Source of the DNA: JBBQNR01 sp038330145 | GTDB taxonomy: Bacteria; Actinomycetota; Thermoleophilia; Solirubrobacterales; JBBDJG01 | Assembly: GCA_038330145.1 (NCBI GenBank) | Contig: JBBQNR010000001.1 | Location: 60,226 to 124,225 of the forward strand | Length of the DNA: 64,000 nucleotides | Direction of reading: 5' to 3' | In this document: positions 17,248 to 25,286 of the stretch, in pieces | Position numbering within the stretch: the stretch's first letter is position 1 | Layout of the letters: each line of letters begins with the position of its first letter | Translations under genes and position numbers: made by a program | Notes under the pieces: model-generated | What the model saw: only the letters and a program-made list of their open reading frames with translations | What the model was told of the DNA's origin: nothing | Databases searched by the model: none

Positions 17248-20200
17248 ATGGCGGCGCGCATTTGTGACAGCTGCGGCAACGAAAACCCCGCTCAGGCACG
17301 TTTCTGCATGTCCTGCGGGGGCGCGCTCGAGCGCCGGTGCCCGTCCTGCGGCACCGTCGCGCCCGCCGAGGCAAAGTTCTGCATGTCCTGCGGCTCGGCC
17401 CTCGAGGGCTCTGCGCCGGCGCCCAAGCCCCAGCCGCCACCCCCAGCCGCCGCCCCGGCCCAGCCACCCGAGGAACGGCGCCAGGTCACGGTCCTGTTCG
17501 CGGACCTGTCGGGCTACACGGCCGTGGCGGAGCGCATGGACCCCGAGGCCGTCAAGAGGCTGGTCGACCGCTGCCTGCGCCGGCTGGGCCAGGAGGTGGA
17601 GCGCTTCGGTGGCACCGTCGACAAGTACATAGGGGACAACGTGATGGCGATCTTCGGCGCCCCCATCGCGCACGAGGACGACGCCGAGCGGGCGGTCAGG
17701 GCCGCTCTCGGCATGCAGGACGCCATGACCGAGATCAACGAGGGGCTTGGAGAGAGCCACGGCGTCAGCTTCGCCCTACGGGTGGGCCTCAACACCGGCG
17801 AGGTCGTCGCCGGAGCCGTCGGCGACGGCTACACCGTGATGGGCGACACCGTCAACGTCGCCTCGCGGCTTCAGACGGCCGGCCGCACCGGCAGCGTGAC
17901 GGTGGGCGAGCGCACCCACCGGGCGACCAGGGAGGCGATCGAGTACACGCCCCTGGAGCCGCTACAGCTGAAGGGCAGGGCCGAGCCGGTAGCCGCCTGG
18001 GAGGCGGTCGGCGTCGTGGCCGCCCAGCCCCTGCGCCGGGGCGGGCGTCGAGGCGAGGCGCCGCTGGTGGGCCGCGACGACAAGCTGGAGCTGCTGGAAT
18101 CCCTATACGAGCGGGTCGCCAACCAGGATAGGCCTCACCAGGTGACGGTGATCGGCCAGGCGGGCGTCGGAAAGTCGCGCCTGCTGCTGGAGCTTCAGCG
18201 CCGGCTCTCTGCGCGCGAGGACGAGCCGGCGTTCCGTGAGGGGCGCTGCCTGCCGTACGGCTCGGGAATCGTCTACTGGGCCCTGGGCGAGGTGATCCGA
18301 ACCGAGGCGGGCATCGTCGACGGCGACGACTCCGACGTCGCCTGGTCGAAGCTGTCCGAAACGGTCCGGGACCTGGTCGGCGACGACGGCGACGCCGGCG
18401 AGTCGAGCGAGCGCCGGGCGGCCCTGATTGGCCGCCTACTCGGAGTCGAGGCGCCGGACGGGCCGGCACCGCTCGATACCGAGGACCCCCAGCGCATGCG
18501 CGAGAGCTTCTTCTCGGCCGTTCGCTCCTGCATCGAGGCGATGGCGCGCCGCCGGCCACTGGTGCTGGCGTTCGAGGACATCCACTGGGCCGACCACGGA
18601 ATGCTGGACCTGATCGAGTACCTGGCGCAGTGGGTTCGGGGCCCGCTGCTGCTGCTGTGTCTTGCCCGCGACGAGCTGCTGGACCGCCGCGCGGGCTGGG
18701 GAGGAGGCCGTCGCGAAGCGACGTCGATCCTGCTCGATCCGCTCACCGTCGACCAGACACGCGAACTGGTCACCAGCCTGCTGCCGGCCGCCGCCGGGGA
18801 TCCCAGCGCTGTCTCGCTGGTCGCCGAGCGAGCAGGCGGCAATCCGTTCTTCGCCGAGGAGATGGTGAGGCGCCTGGCGGAGGAGGGTGGCGAGGAGGCT
18901 GCCTCCCTGCCCGACACAGTGCAGGCGTTGCTGGCCGCGCGCCTCGACTCGCTGGAGCCTGTCGAGCGCCGCCTGGTGCAGCACGCCGCGGTGGTGGGCC
19001 GCACGTTCTGGGAGGGCCTTCTGTCGCAGATCGTGGCCGAGGCGGGCACCGACAGCGAGGATGACCTGTCTCGCGCCCTGACCTCGCTGCTCGAGAAGGA
19101 CATCGTCGTGCCTGGCGGCGGCGCGCGGCTCGCGGGCGAGCGCGAGTACGCCTTCAAGCACGTGCTGATCCGCGACGTCGCCTACGGGATGCTGCCCAAG
19201 TCCGTGCGCTGCGTGAAGCACTTCGAGGTCGGTCGCTTCATCGAGGAGCGCGCCGGCGATCGGACCGACGAGGTCGTGGCTCTACTGGCGGAGCACTACG
19301 GGCGCGCGGTCTCGCTGGGCGAGGAGACCGGAATCGAGTACGACCAGATCGAGCCCATGTACGGCAAGGCGGTGCACTTCCTGGAGGCGGCCGGAGACGC
19401 GGCCGCCTCGCTCTTCTCGAACCCTGAGGCATTCGCCCACTACAAGGCGGCCCGCGAGCTGCGCGCCCGGCACGACCCTGGCTCGCTGGCCCGAATCGGC
19501 GAGAAGCAGGGCGACGTCGCCCTGCGCATGGGTCGTGTCGACGCGGCGATAGCCGTCTGGGAGGAATGCCTCGAGTACCACCGCGCGCAGGAGGACCTCA
19601 ACCGCGTCGCGGACCTGCACCGCAAGATCGGCGCCGGGCTCTGGCACAAGGGCGAGCGCAAGCAGGCGATCGAGCGCTACCAGAAGGGCATCAACCTGCT
19701 CAAGGACGGGCCGCCATGCCTGGAGCTGGTGCGCCTCTACGAGGAGGCCGCCTCTCTATACATGCACGCAGGGGACAACATGCTCGCCATCTACGCGTCC
19801 GAGAAGGCGCTGCGGCTTGCCGAGCGGATGGGGGAGACGCGGGCGGCCAGCCGCGCGCACGGAATCTTCGGCCGCGTCTTCGGCCGCATCGGCGACACTC
19901 AGAAGGCGCGCGAGAACCTCGAGCGCTCGGTCGAGCTGGGCCGCGACTCCGACCAGGGCGAGACGATTCGTGCGCTGCTGACGCTTGGCCATCACCTCGA
20001 GGTCTCGGAGGCCGATTACGACGGCGCCCGCGACGCCTACAGCGAGGGCCTCGAGCTCAGCCGCCAGATCGGGGAGCTACCAGCGCAGGTCGAGCTGCAT
20101 GCTGCTCTGGCGCAGATCTCGGTCTACCGCGCCGACTGGGACGGCGTGCGCGACTCGACCGAGGAGAGCGCCGACCTGGCGGAGCGCGAGGGACTGGTGG

Positions 20201-20826
20201 GCACTCTCTGCTTCCCCTACGTGCTGCGCGGCCTGCTGGCCTGGCGCGAGGGAAACTGGGATCGCTCGGAGGAGGCCTGCCGGCGGGCCTTCGAGCTGGC
20301 CGACCAGGTCGGCTGGTCCGAGGTCGCGTTCTCGGCGCTGTACTGGCTCGCCACGACGCTGCGCGACCGGGGCGACTACAGCGCGGCCGTGACCGAGCTC
20401 GACCACGCGCTCGACGTCTGCGAGCGCGCGGGCCTGATCGCGCAGTCGATCGAGGCGATGTCGGCACGGGCCGTCGCGCTGGCAATGGCCGGGCGGGCCG
20501 ACCAGGGCCGGGAGACGGCCGAGGAGGCGGGCTACCTGGCGGAGCGGCTGCACTATCCGGTCGGCCAGGCGGCGGCACTGCAGGCGCGGGGCACGACCAA
20601 CCTCGACGCTCAGGAGGGAGCCGAGCAGCTGCGCGAGGCACGCGAGCTGTGGAACGGCCTCAACCGCCCGCTCGACGCGGCGGCGTGCGAGCTGCTGATC
20701 GGGACCGTCCTGCGCGACGCCGAGCCGGGCACGGCCGCCGATGCGCTGGAGACGGCGGCGGAGGCATTCGAGCGCCTGGGCGTGGCCCACATGACCGAGC
20801 GCGCAAAGACACTCACCGCCAGCTAG
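17248..20826 (+). CDS. Double zinc ribbon - class III nucleotide cyclase - AAA ATPase - TPR regulator
   Basis: Large multidomain protein of 1192 aa. Two zinc ribbons (CDSCGNENPAQARFCMSCGG and CPSCG...FCMSCGS) occupy the first 50 residues. The cyclase homology domain follows (about 70-255): VTVLFADLSGYT and DKYIGDNVMAIFG give the metal-binding Asp pair, and GDTVNVASRLQ has the transition-state Asn and Arg. A P-loop ATPase (GQAGVGKSRLL near residue 310; EDIHWAD as Walker B) and a long TPR-rich region from about 700 to the end follow. This architecture is common in actinobacteria and usually annotated as an adenylate/guanylate cyclase; substrate and trigger are unknown. I prefer the ATG at 17248 to the TTG at 17242. 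The TAG stop lies in the terminal repeat of a MITE-like element. Confidence 0.88.
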   Translation: MAARICDSCGNENPAQARFCMSCGGALERRCPSCGTVAPAEAKFCMSCGSALEGSAPAPKPQPPPPAAAPAQPPEERRQVTVLFADLSGYTAVAERMDPEAVKRLVDRCLRRLGQEVERFGGTVDKYIGDNVMAIFGAPIAHEDDAERAVRAALGMQDAMTEINEGLGESHGVSFALRVGLNTGEVVAGAVGDGYTVMGDTVNVASRLQTAGRTGSVTVGERTHRATREAIEYTPLEPLQLKGRAEPVAAWEAVGVVAAQPLRRGGRRGEAPLVGRDDKLELLESLYERVANQDRPHQVTVIGQAGVGKSRLLLELQRRLSAREDEPAFREGRCLPYGSGIVYWALGEVIRTEAGIVDGDDSDVAWSKLSETVRDLVGDDGDAGESSERRAALIGRLLGVEAPDGPAPLDTEDPQRMRESFFSAVRSCIEAMARRRPLVLAFEDIHWADHGMLDLIEYLAQWVRGPLLLLCLARDELLDRRAGWGGGRREATSILLDPLTVDQTRELVTSLLPAAAGDPSAVSLVAERAGGNPFFAEEMVRRLAEEGGEEAASLPDTVQALLAARLDSLEPVERRLVQHAAVVGRTFWEGLLSQIVAEAGTDSEDDLSRALTSLLEKDIVVPGGGARLAGEREYAFKHVLIRDVAYGMLPKSVRCVKHFEVGRFIEERAGDRTDEVVALLAEHYGRAVSLGEETGIEYDQIEPMYGKAVHFLEAAGDAAASLFSNPEAFAHYKAARELRARHDPGSLARIGEKQGDVALRMGRVDAAIAVWEECLEYHRAQEDLNRVADLHRKIGAGLWHKGERKQAIERYQKGINLLKDGPPCLELVRLYEEAASLYMHAGDNMLAIYASEKALRLAERMGETRAASRAHGIFGRVFGRIGDTQKARENLERSVELGRDSDQGETIRALLTLGHHLEVSEADYDGARDAYSEGLELSRQIGELPAQVELHAALAQISVYRADWDGVRDSTEESADLAEREGLVGTLCFPYVLRGLLAWREGNWDRSEEACRRAFELADQVGWSEVAFSALYWLATTLRDRGDYSAAVTELDHALDVCERAGLIAQSIEAMSARAVALAMAGRADQGRETAEEAGYLAERLHYPVGQAAALQARGTTNLDAQEGAEQLREARELWNGLNRPLDAAACELLIGTVLRDAEPGTAADALETAAEAFERLGVAHMTERAKTLTAS

Positions 20827-20990
20827 TGGCCTTTCTCAAAACGTTTCACCGGTAACGGCGGCCTCCGTGGCCGCCATGCGGCGTCCTCGGTCGACCCTGT
20901 ACTGACCAGTACAGGGTCTCCCTGCGTCCTTGCCTGGCGGCCCCGGGCGCCTCGCCGTTCCCTGGCGAACGTTCCGAGAAGGACCACTAG
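20823..20990 (-). repeat. MITE-like palindromic element, copy 2 (complete)
   Basis: 168-bp element bounded by CTAGTGG and CCACTAG. Terminal inverted repeats of about 38 bp (20823-20860 and 20953-20990) match at roughly three quarters of positions, including CTAGTGG, AACGTT and AACGGCG. At the centre is a perfect palindrome at 20893-20918, arms GACCCTGTACTG and CAGTACAGGGTC. No coding capacity. It is inverted relative to copy 1. It supplies the stop codon of the upstream gene and could act as a bidirectional terminator. I see no obvious target-site duplication apart from the CTAG ends. Confidence 0.82.
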
Positions 20991-21082
20991 CCGAGTCGCC
21001 GCGCGGCGCTGGCTGAGGCAGTCCCGGATTTACGCGGGGAGCGTAGAGGGCCACGCCGCCAGCGCGACCCTCCCGCTGCCGC

Positions 21083-21727
21083 TCATCCGCATACCGGCCA
21101 GGGCGACGTGCCGCTGCGCTTCATCAGAAGCGCGGCGCGGCGGTCCTGCTCGGCCTCGGAGGCCGAAGCCGGGTCACCCTTGCCGCCCACGGCACGCCAG
21201 GTGCCGTAGTTGAACTGGTACTTGCCTCGAAACGATCCGCCGCCGCCGATGGCCCTCGGGTTGCCCTTGGACTCGCAGGCGGCGATCCGCTCCAGGATCG
21301 CCTTCACGCCAGGCGTGAGGCCGGCGCGACGAGCGCGCAGCTGTGAGCGCACGCGAACGACGCGCTTCCGAAGCTTGCGGATGGCTCGCTTCAGGCCTCG
21401 GTTCGACCATTGCAGCTGGACAGGGGTCGACACGACCCGAGCTCTGCGCCGGTCTCGCTTGGCGATCAGCCGGTTGGCCCGGTGCCTGAGCCTCAGGAAC
21501 CGGTGTACCAGCCTTATGTGTCGTTGCTCTGTTTGTGTTGGTGTCTGCACGGTCACCGGGCCCGGGGCCTGGTGGAGATTCGTATTGATAGCTGGGGCCG
21601 TGCCTTCTGCGGCGACGACCGCAACCTTCGATTGCGTGTGTGATTGCGTCTGTGCTGCTGATACCGCAACTGCTGGTGCCGCTGCTGCGATGCCAACGCT
21701 GATCACGGCAATCAGGGGGCCTTTCAT
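21083..21727 (-). CDS. Secreted Rpf-like transglycosylase-domain protein
   Basis: Exported protein of 214 aa. It has a signal peptide (MKGPLIAVISVGIAAAAPAVAVSA), a basic Arg-rich middle region (about 70-140) and a C-terminal resuscitation-promoting-factor-type lysozyme-like domain: ILERIAACESKGNPRAI with the catalytic Glu in CESKG, then FRGKYQFNYGTWRAVGG and the closing Trp-Pro-Val-Cys-Gly. Rpf domains cleave peptidoglycan and promote growth or revival in actinobacteria. The ATG at 21727 is preceded by GGAGGGA on the minus strand. A second protein with this domain is at 41297. Confidence 0.86.
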   Translation of the reverse strand: MKGPLIAVISVGIAAAAPAVAVSAAQTQSHTQSKVAVVAAEGTAPAINTNLHQAPGPVTVQTPTQTEQRHIRLVHRFLRLRHRANRLIAKRDRRRARVVSTPVQLQWSNRGLKRAIRKLRKRVVRVRSQLRARRAGLTPGVKAILERIAACESKGNPRAIGGGGSFRGKYQFNYGTWRAVGGKGDPASASEAEQDRRAALLMKRSGTSPWPVCG

Positions 21728-21985
21728 AGTCCCTCCTCATGTCGTTGTTCGTTGTCGGCCTCTCCGTCCTCGGCAGCGTTCGCCAGTAGCAACCTCCTTC
21801 AGGCGGCGACCCACGCGCATCCGGCCTGGGCCTAGGCCCGTCGGAATGCCCCTTTTGTCGAGGCCTTCCGCGCCGGCATGCCGCATGGCATTGCCGCGTC
21901 TCGTTTCCGTTCTTGGAACCCCTCCACCAGCGGAGCCGGTGGGGGGCGCAGGGTCGCCGAGTTACAGGTGAAACGGGCGATCCCT

Positions 21986-22003
21986 ACTGACCGATTGGTC
22001 AGT
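21986..22003. promoter_or_regulatory. Palindromic operator-like site (TetR-type appearance)
   Basis: ACTGACCGATTGGTCAGT has perfect 7-bp arms around GATT, in the style of TetR/AcrR-family operators. On the minus strand, TTGACT immediately precedes it and could be a -35 box for the Rpf-like gene 260 bp away, so a bound protein would block that promoter. No TetR gene lies in the window. Confidence 0.45.
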
Positions 22004-22173
22004 CAATTGATACCACAGGGTCCAGGGAAGTTTCGCGCCAACACTGTGCGCTTTGTGACGAACTGCCTGCGACCGTGCGCCATCTGTGACCGATATCACC
22101 TTGGTGATTCCGCCTTCAGACCGGATATTGGACCCGGCCGGCTGCCGCCAGGCGTTGCTCGGGCAGGCGCTAA

Positions 22174-22222
22174 ATGATTGATTCCACGATCCACGCACGC
22201 ACGGGGCTGCGGAATCAATCAT
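22174..22222. repeat. ATGATTGATTCC hairpin, family member 1
   Basis: ATGATTGATTCC (22174-22185) pairs perfectly with GGAATCAATCAT (22211-22222) around a 25-nt loop and is followed by CTAG. The same GATTGATTCC/GGAATCAATC stem followed by CTAG recurs at 39315-39353. It lies 43 bp before thrS and could be in its leader, or terminate an unseen upstream transcript. Confidence 0.65.
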
Positions 22223-22264
22223 CTAGCATCCGGCCGGATCGCGACGACCTCTGGACACCCGTAG

Positions 22265-24250
22265 ATGAAGGTATTGCTGCCGGATGGCAGCGCGCTGGAG
22301 CTTGCCGAGGGCGCGACGGGGGCCGACGCCGCGGCCGCCATCGGCGAGGGCCTTGCGCGCGCGGCGCTGGCGATCCGGGTGGGCGGCGAGGTGCGCGATC
22401 TGGGCGCTCCCCTGAGCGACGGGGAGGCGATCGAGATCCTGACCAGCAAGAGCGAGGGCGCCCTCGACCTGATCCGCCACGACGCCGCGCACGTGATGGC
22501 CACGGCCGTGATGGAGCTTTACCCGGGCACGAAGATCTCGATCGGCCCCCCGATCGCCGACGGCTTCTACTACGACTTCGAGTTCCCCGCGGGCGTGAAG
22601 GTCTCCGAGGAGGACCTGGCCAGGATCGAGGAGCGCATGCGCCTGTACGTCAAGGCGGGCGAGCCATTCGAGCGCACCGACCTGCCGGTGGACGAGGCGC
22701 AGGGCTACTTCGAGCAGCAGGGTCAGGACTACAAGGTCGAGCTGATACGCGACCTGGTCAGCGACGACGGCGTGGACACCGTCTCGCTCTACCGCAACGG
22801 CCCCTTCACCGACCTCTGCAGGGGCCCGCACGCGCCGACCACCGCATCGGTGAAGGCGTTCAAGCTGCTGTCGCTTGCCGGCGCCTACTGGCGCGGCGAT
22901 GAGCACAACAAGATGCTGACCCGCATCTACGGCACCGCCTTCTTCTCTAAGCAGGACCTCGAGCATCACCTCGAGCGCCTCGAGCAGGCGCGCGCTCGCG
23001 ACCATCGCCGGCTCGGCCCTCAGCTGGGTCTGTTCACCCTGCTGCCCGAATCACCGGGCATGCCGTTCTTCCTGCCCAACGGCATGGTCGTGATCAACGA
23101 GATCGAGCGCGTGGTGCGCGAGCAGCTCGAAAAGCGCGGCTACGACGAGATCAAGACGCCGCACCTGCTCGACGTCGAGCTCTGGCACCGCTCGGGCCAC
23201 TACGACAACTACCGCGAGAACATGTACTTCACGAGCGACGCCGACGAAGATGCCGGCAACGATGGCGGCACGGATGCCGGTGATGCAGAGGCGAGGGCGG
23301 ACGGCGAACGCAAGAGCGGGCGCCGCTTCGCGATCAAGCCGATGAACTGCCCCGGCGCCTGTCTCGTCTACTCGTCCACGCGGCATTCCTATCGCGACCT
23401 GCCGTTGCGCCTTGCCGAGTTCGGGCTCTGCACGCGCAAGGAGCGCGAGGGCGTCCTGCACGGGCTGCTGCGCGTACGCGCGTTCACGCAGGACGATGCG
23501 CACGTGTTCTGCTCGGAGGATCAGATCGTGCAGGAGGTGCGCGACATCACCGAGGCGATCGACGAGTTGTACGCGTTGTTCGGCTTCGACGACGTGCTGG
23601 TGGAGCTGTCCACGCGCCCCGAGAAGTCGATCGGCACAGACGAGCAGTGGGAGCTCGCCGAGTCGGCGCTGACAGAGGCGCTCGAGTCGATGGGGCGCGA
23701 GTACAAGCTCAATGCGGGCGACGGTGCCTTCTACGGGCCCAAGATCGATTTCCACATCACCGACGCGCTGGGGCGCTCGTGGCAGTGCGGCACCTGCCAG
23801 CTCGACTTCTTCATGCCGGAGCGCTTCGGCCTCACATACACGGCGGCCGACAACAGCGAGCGCGCGCCGGTGATCATCCACCGCGCGCTGCTGGGCTCGA
23901 TCGAGCGCTTCCTTGGCATCCTGATCGAGCACCATGCCGGCGACTTCCCGGTCTGGCTGGCGCCCGTCCAGGCTCGGGTGCTGACGATCGCCGACCGTCA
24001 CGCCGATTACGCCTCGAAGGTGGAGGCGGAGCTGCGCTCGTTGGGAGTGCGCGCCGAGCTCGATGCGCGCTCGGAGTCGATCGGGCGCAAGGTGCGCGAC
24101 GCCGAGCTGGCGAAGGTGCCTTACATGCTCGTCCTCGGCGACAAGGAGCAGCAGTCGGCGCAGGTTGCCCTGCGCCGCCACCGTGAGGGCGACCTGGGCA
24201 CGATGTCGGCGGCCCAGGCGGCCGAAACAATCGTTCGGACATCTGCGTGA
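22265..24250 (+). CDS. thrS: Threonyl-tRNA synthetase
   Basis: Cytoplasmic class II synthetase of 661 aa that charges tRNA(Thr). An N-terminal TGS domain (MKVLLPDGSALELAEGATG) is followed by the editing/SAD domain with the zinc-type HDAAHVM and GPHAPTT (standing where many ThrRS have C-x-G-PH). The catalytic core has MNCPGACLVY, the DDAHVFC motif 2 and the RAPVIIHRALLGSIERFLG motif 3; an anticodon-binding domain closes the protein. An acidic Asp/Gly-rich insertion of about 25 residues (near 325-350, DADEDAGNDGGTDAGD) interrupts the catalytic domain just before the MNCPG motif. The ATG at 22265 is clear. No T-box precedes it. Confidence 0.96.
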   Translation: MKVLLPDGSALELAEGATGADAAAAIGEGLARAALAIRVGGEVRDLGAPLSDGEAIEILTSKSEGALDLIRHDAAHVMATAVMELYPGTKISIGPPIADGFYYDFEFPAGVKVSEEDLARIEERMRLYVKAGEPFERTDLPVDEAQGYFEQQGQDYKVELIRDLVSDDGVDTVSLYRNGPFTDLCRGPHAPTTASVKAFKLLSLAGAYWRGDEHNKMLTRIYGTAFFSKQDLEHHLERLEQARARDHRRLGPQLGLFTLLPESPGMPFFLPNGMVVINEIERVVREQLEKRGYDEIKTPHLLDVELWHRSGHYDNYRENMYFTSDADEDAGNDGGTDAGDAEARADGERKSGRRFAIKPMNCPGACLVYSSTRHSYRDLPLRLAEFGLCTRKEREGVLHGLLRVRAFTQDDAHVFCSEDQIVQEVRDITEAIDELYALFGFDDVLVELSTRPEKSIGTDEQWELAESALTEALESMGREYKLNAGDGAFYGPKIDFHITDALGRSWQCGTCQLDFFMPERFGLTYTAADNSERAPVIIHRALLGSIERFLGILIEHHAGDFPVWLAPVQARVLTIADRHADYASKVEAELRSLGVRAELDARSESIGRKVRDAELAKVPYMLVLGDKEQQSAQVALRRHREGDLGTMSAAQAAETIVRTSA

Positions 24251-24289
24251 CGGCTGAGAATTGCGCGCGAAAACCGGTTGAGCAGGCGC

Positions 24290-24295
24290 TATACT
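24290..24295 (+). promoter_or_regulatory. -10 box of the infC leader
   Basis: TATACT at 24290-24295. A start point about 7 bases downstream would fall at 24302-24304, right at or just before an ATG. No good -35 is visible at 17-bp spacing; TTGCGC at 24261 is too far. Confidence 0.45.
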
Positions 24296-24303
24296 CGGCC
24301 GCA

Positions 24304-24342
24304 ATGAAGGGCACCATCCGACCGCAGGTCCGCCGCCGTTAA
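24304..24342 (+). CDS. Candidate leaderless 12-codon leader peptide before infC
   Basis: An ATG at 24304 opens a 12-residue frame, MKGTIRPQVRRR, ended by TAA 90 bp before the infC start. The ATG sits where transcription from the TATACT box should begin, which would make it a leaderless ORF; these are common in actinobacteria. The Arg-Arg-Arg ending could pause ribosomes and regulate infC translation. There is no homologue in view and chance cannot be excluded. Confidence 0.35.
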   Translation: MKGTIRPQVRRR

Positions 24343-24431
24343 GCGCCGCGTGCCCTCTTTCTTTTGTCGCTTGTCGCTTTCCAGCCGTTCATCTCACTGA
24401 AGCGCTTGCCTCTACCGGACTTGAATTCGTA

Positions 24432-25286
24432 GTGCCGATCCCGCGTAGGTTCGATCGGCGCCCGCCCGAGCGGGACACGACGCGAATAAACGAGCGCATC
24501 CGCGTGCCGGAGGTGCGGTTGATCGGCGACGACGGTCAGCAGATCGGAGTCGTCAAGCGCGACGAGGCGCTGGCCTATGCGCGCGAGCGCGACCTCGACC
24601 TGGTCGAGATCGCACCTGAGGCCAAGCCGCCGGTCTGCCGAGTGCTCGACTACTCGAAGTACAAGTACGAGCAGGAGCAGCGTCGCAAGCAGGCGCGAAA
24701 GCACCAGCATCAGGTGACGATCCGGGAGATGAAGCTGCGACCGAAGATCGCCACCCACGACTACGAGACCAAGAAGGGTCACGTGCTGCGCTTCCTCAAG
24801 CACAACGACAAGGTGAAGGTCACGATCATGTTCCGCGGCCGCGAGCAGGCACACCCCGAGCGCGGAGAGATCCTGCTGCGAAAGCTGGCGGACGAGCTGG
24901 GCGAGTTCGGGATCATCGAGCAGGAGCCGAACCAGGAAGGGCGCAACATGACGATGGTGCTGGCTCCCGTGCGCCAGCTCCCGACCCCCAACAGCAAGCC
25001 GCCGGACAGGCCGGATGGCGAGCGGCCCGACGGCGCGGCGCCGAGCAGCACGCCCAAGGCGGAGGCGGAGGCGGAGGCAGAGGCAGCGCCCGGCTCGGCC
25101 CCTGCGCCCGAGGCGCCCGCCGACGAGACGCCGGCACCGGAGGAAGCCGCCGACGAGACTCGGGCACCCGAGCAAGCCGCTGCCGAGACTCCGCCGGCGC
25201 CTGAGGCGCCGGCCGGCGAGACCAAGCCGGGCACAGCCCCGCCGGCCGATTCAGCGCCCGAAGCAGCCGCCGAAATTCCTGACTAG
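24432..25286 (+). CDS. infC: Translation initiation factor IF-3 with long acidic tail
   Basis: IF-3 binds the 30S subunit and enforces start-codon and initiator-tRNA fidelity. The N-domain (INERIRVPEVRLIGDDGQQIG, then LVEIAPEAKPPVCRVLDYSKYKYE) and the C-domain (VTIREMKLRPKIATHDYETKKGHVLRFLKHNDKVKV) are standard and end near residue 180. About 100 further residues are low-complexity Ala/Pro/Glu (AEAEAEAE, APEAPADETPAPEE). The start is taken as GTG 24432; no clear Shine-Dalgarno precedes it. The stop TAG shares the palindrome CTAG (25283-25286) with the stop of the convergent RTX gene. rpmI and rplT are not adjacent but 1.9 kb away. Confidence 0.95.
   Translation: MPIPRRFDRRPPERDTTRINERIRVPEVRLIGDDGQQIGVVKRDEALAYARERDLDLVEIAPEAKPPVCRVLDYSKYKYEQEQRRKQARKHQHQVTIREMKLRPKIATHDYETKKGHVLRFLKHNDKVKVTIMFRGREQAHPERGEILLRKLADELGEFGIIEQEPNQEGRNMTMVLAPVRQLPTPNSKPPDRPDGERPDGAAPSSTPKAEAEAEAEAAPGSAPAPEAPADETPAPEEAADETRAPEQAAAETPPAPEAPAGETKPGTAPPADSAPEAAAEIPD

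Larger units (their letters stand above)
21728..22264. other. Intergenic region between Rpf-like gene and thrS
   Basis: 537 bp between divergent genes. It holds a perfect 7-bp inverted repeat operator-like site at 21986-22003 and a hairpin at 22174-22222. A GC-rich stretch follows the Rpf promoter side (21780-21960) where I looked for a c-di-AMP riboswitch without finding the diagnostic blocks. No T-box signature is present before thrS. Confidence 0.45.

Noticed and set aside
21728..21960. Possible second c-di-AMP riboswitch before the Rpf-like gene on the minus strand
   Set aside because: It has a GC stem followed by GGAGGGGTTCCAA, which resembles part of ydaO, but the AGCTAACCCCGTAGGC block and the CCGAATC block are missing.
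22004..22264. T-box leader before thrS
   Set aside because: No T-box antiterminator sequence (TGGNACCGCG) and no terminator/antiterminator pair.
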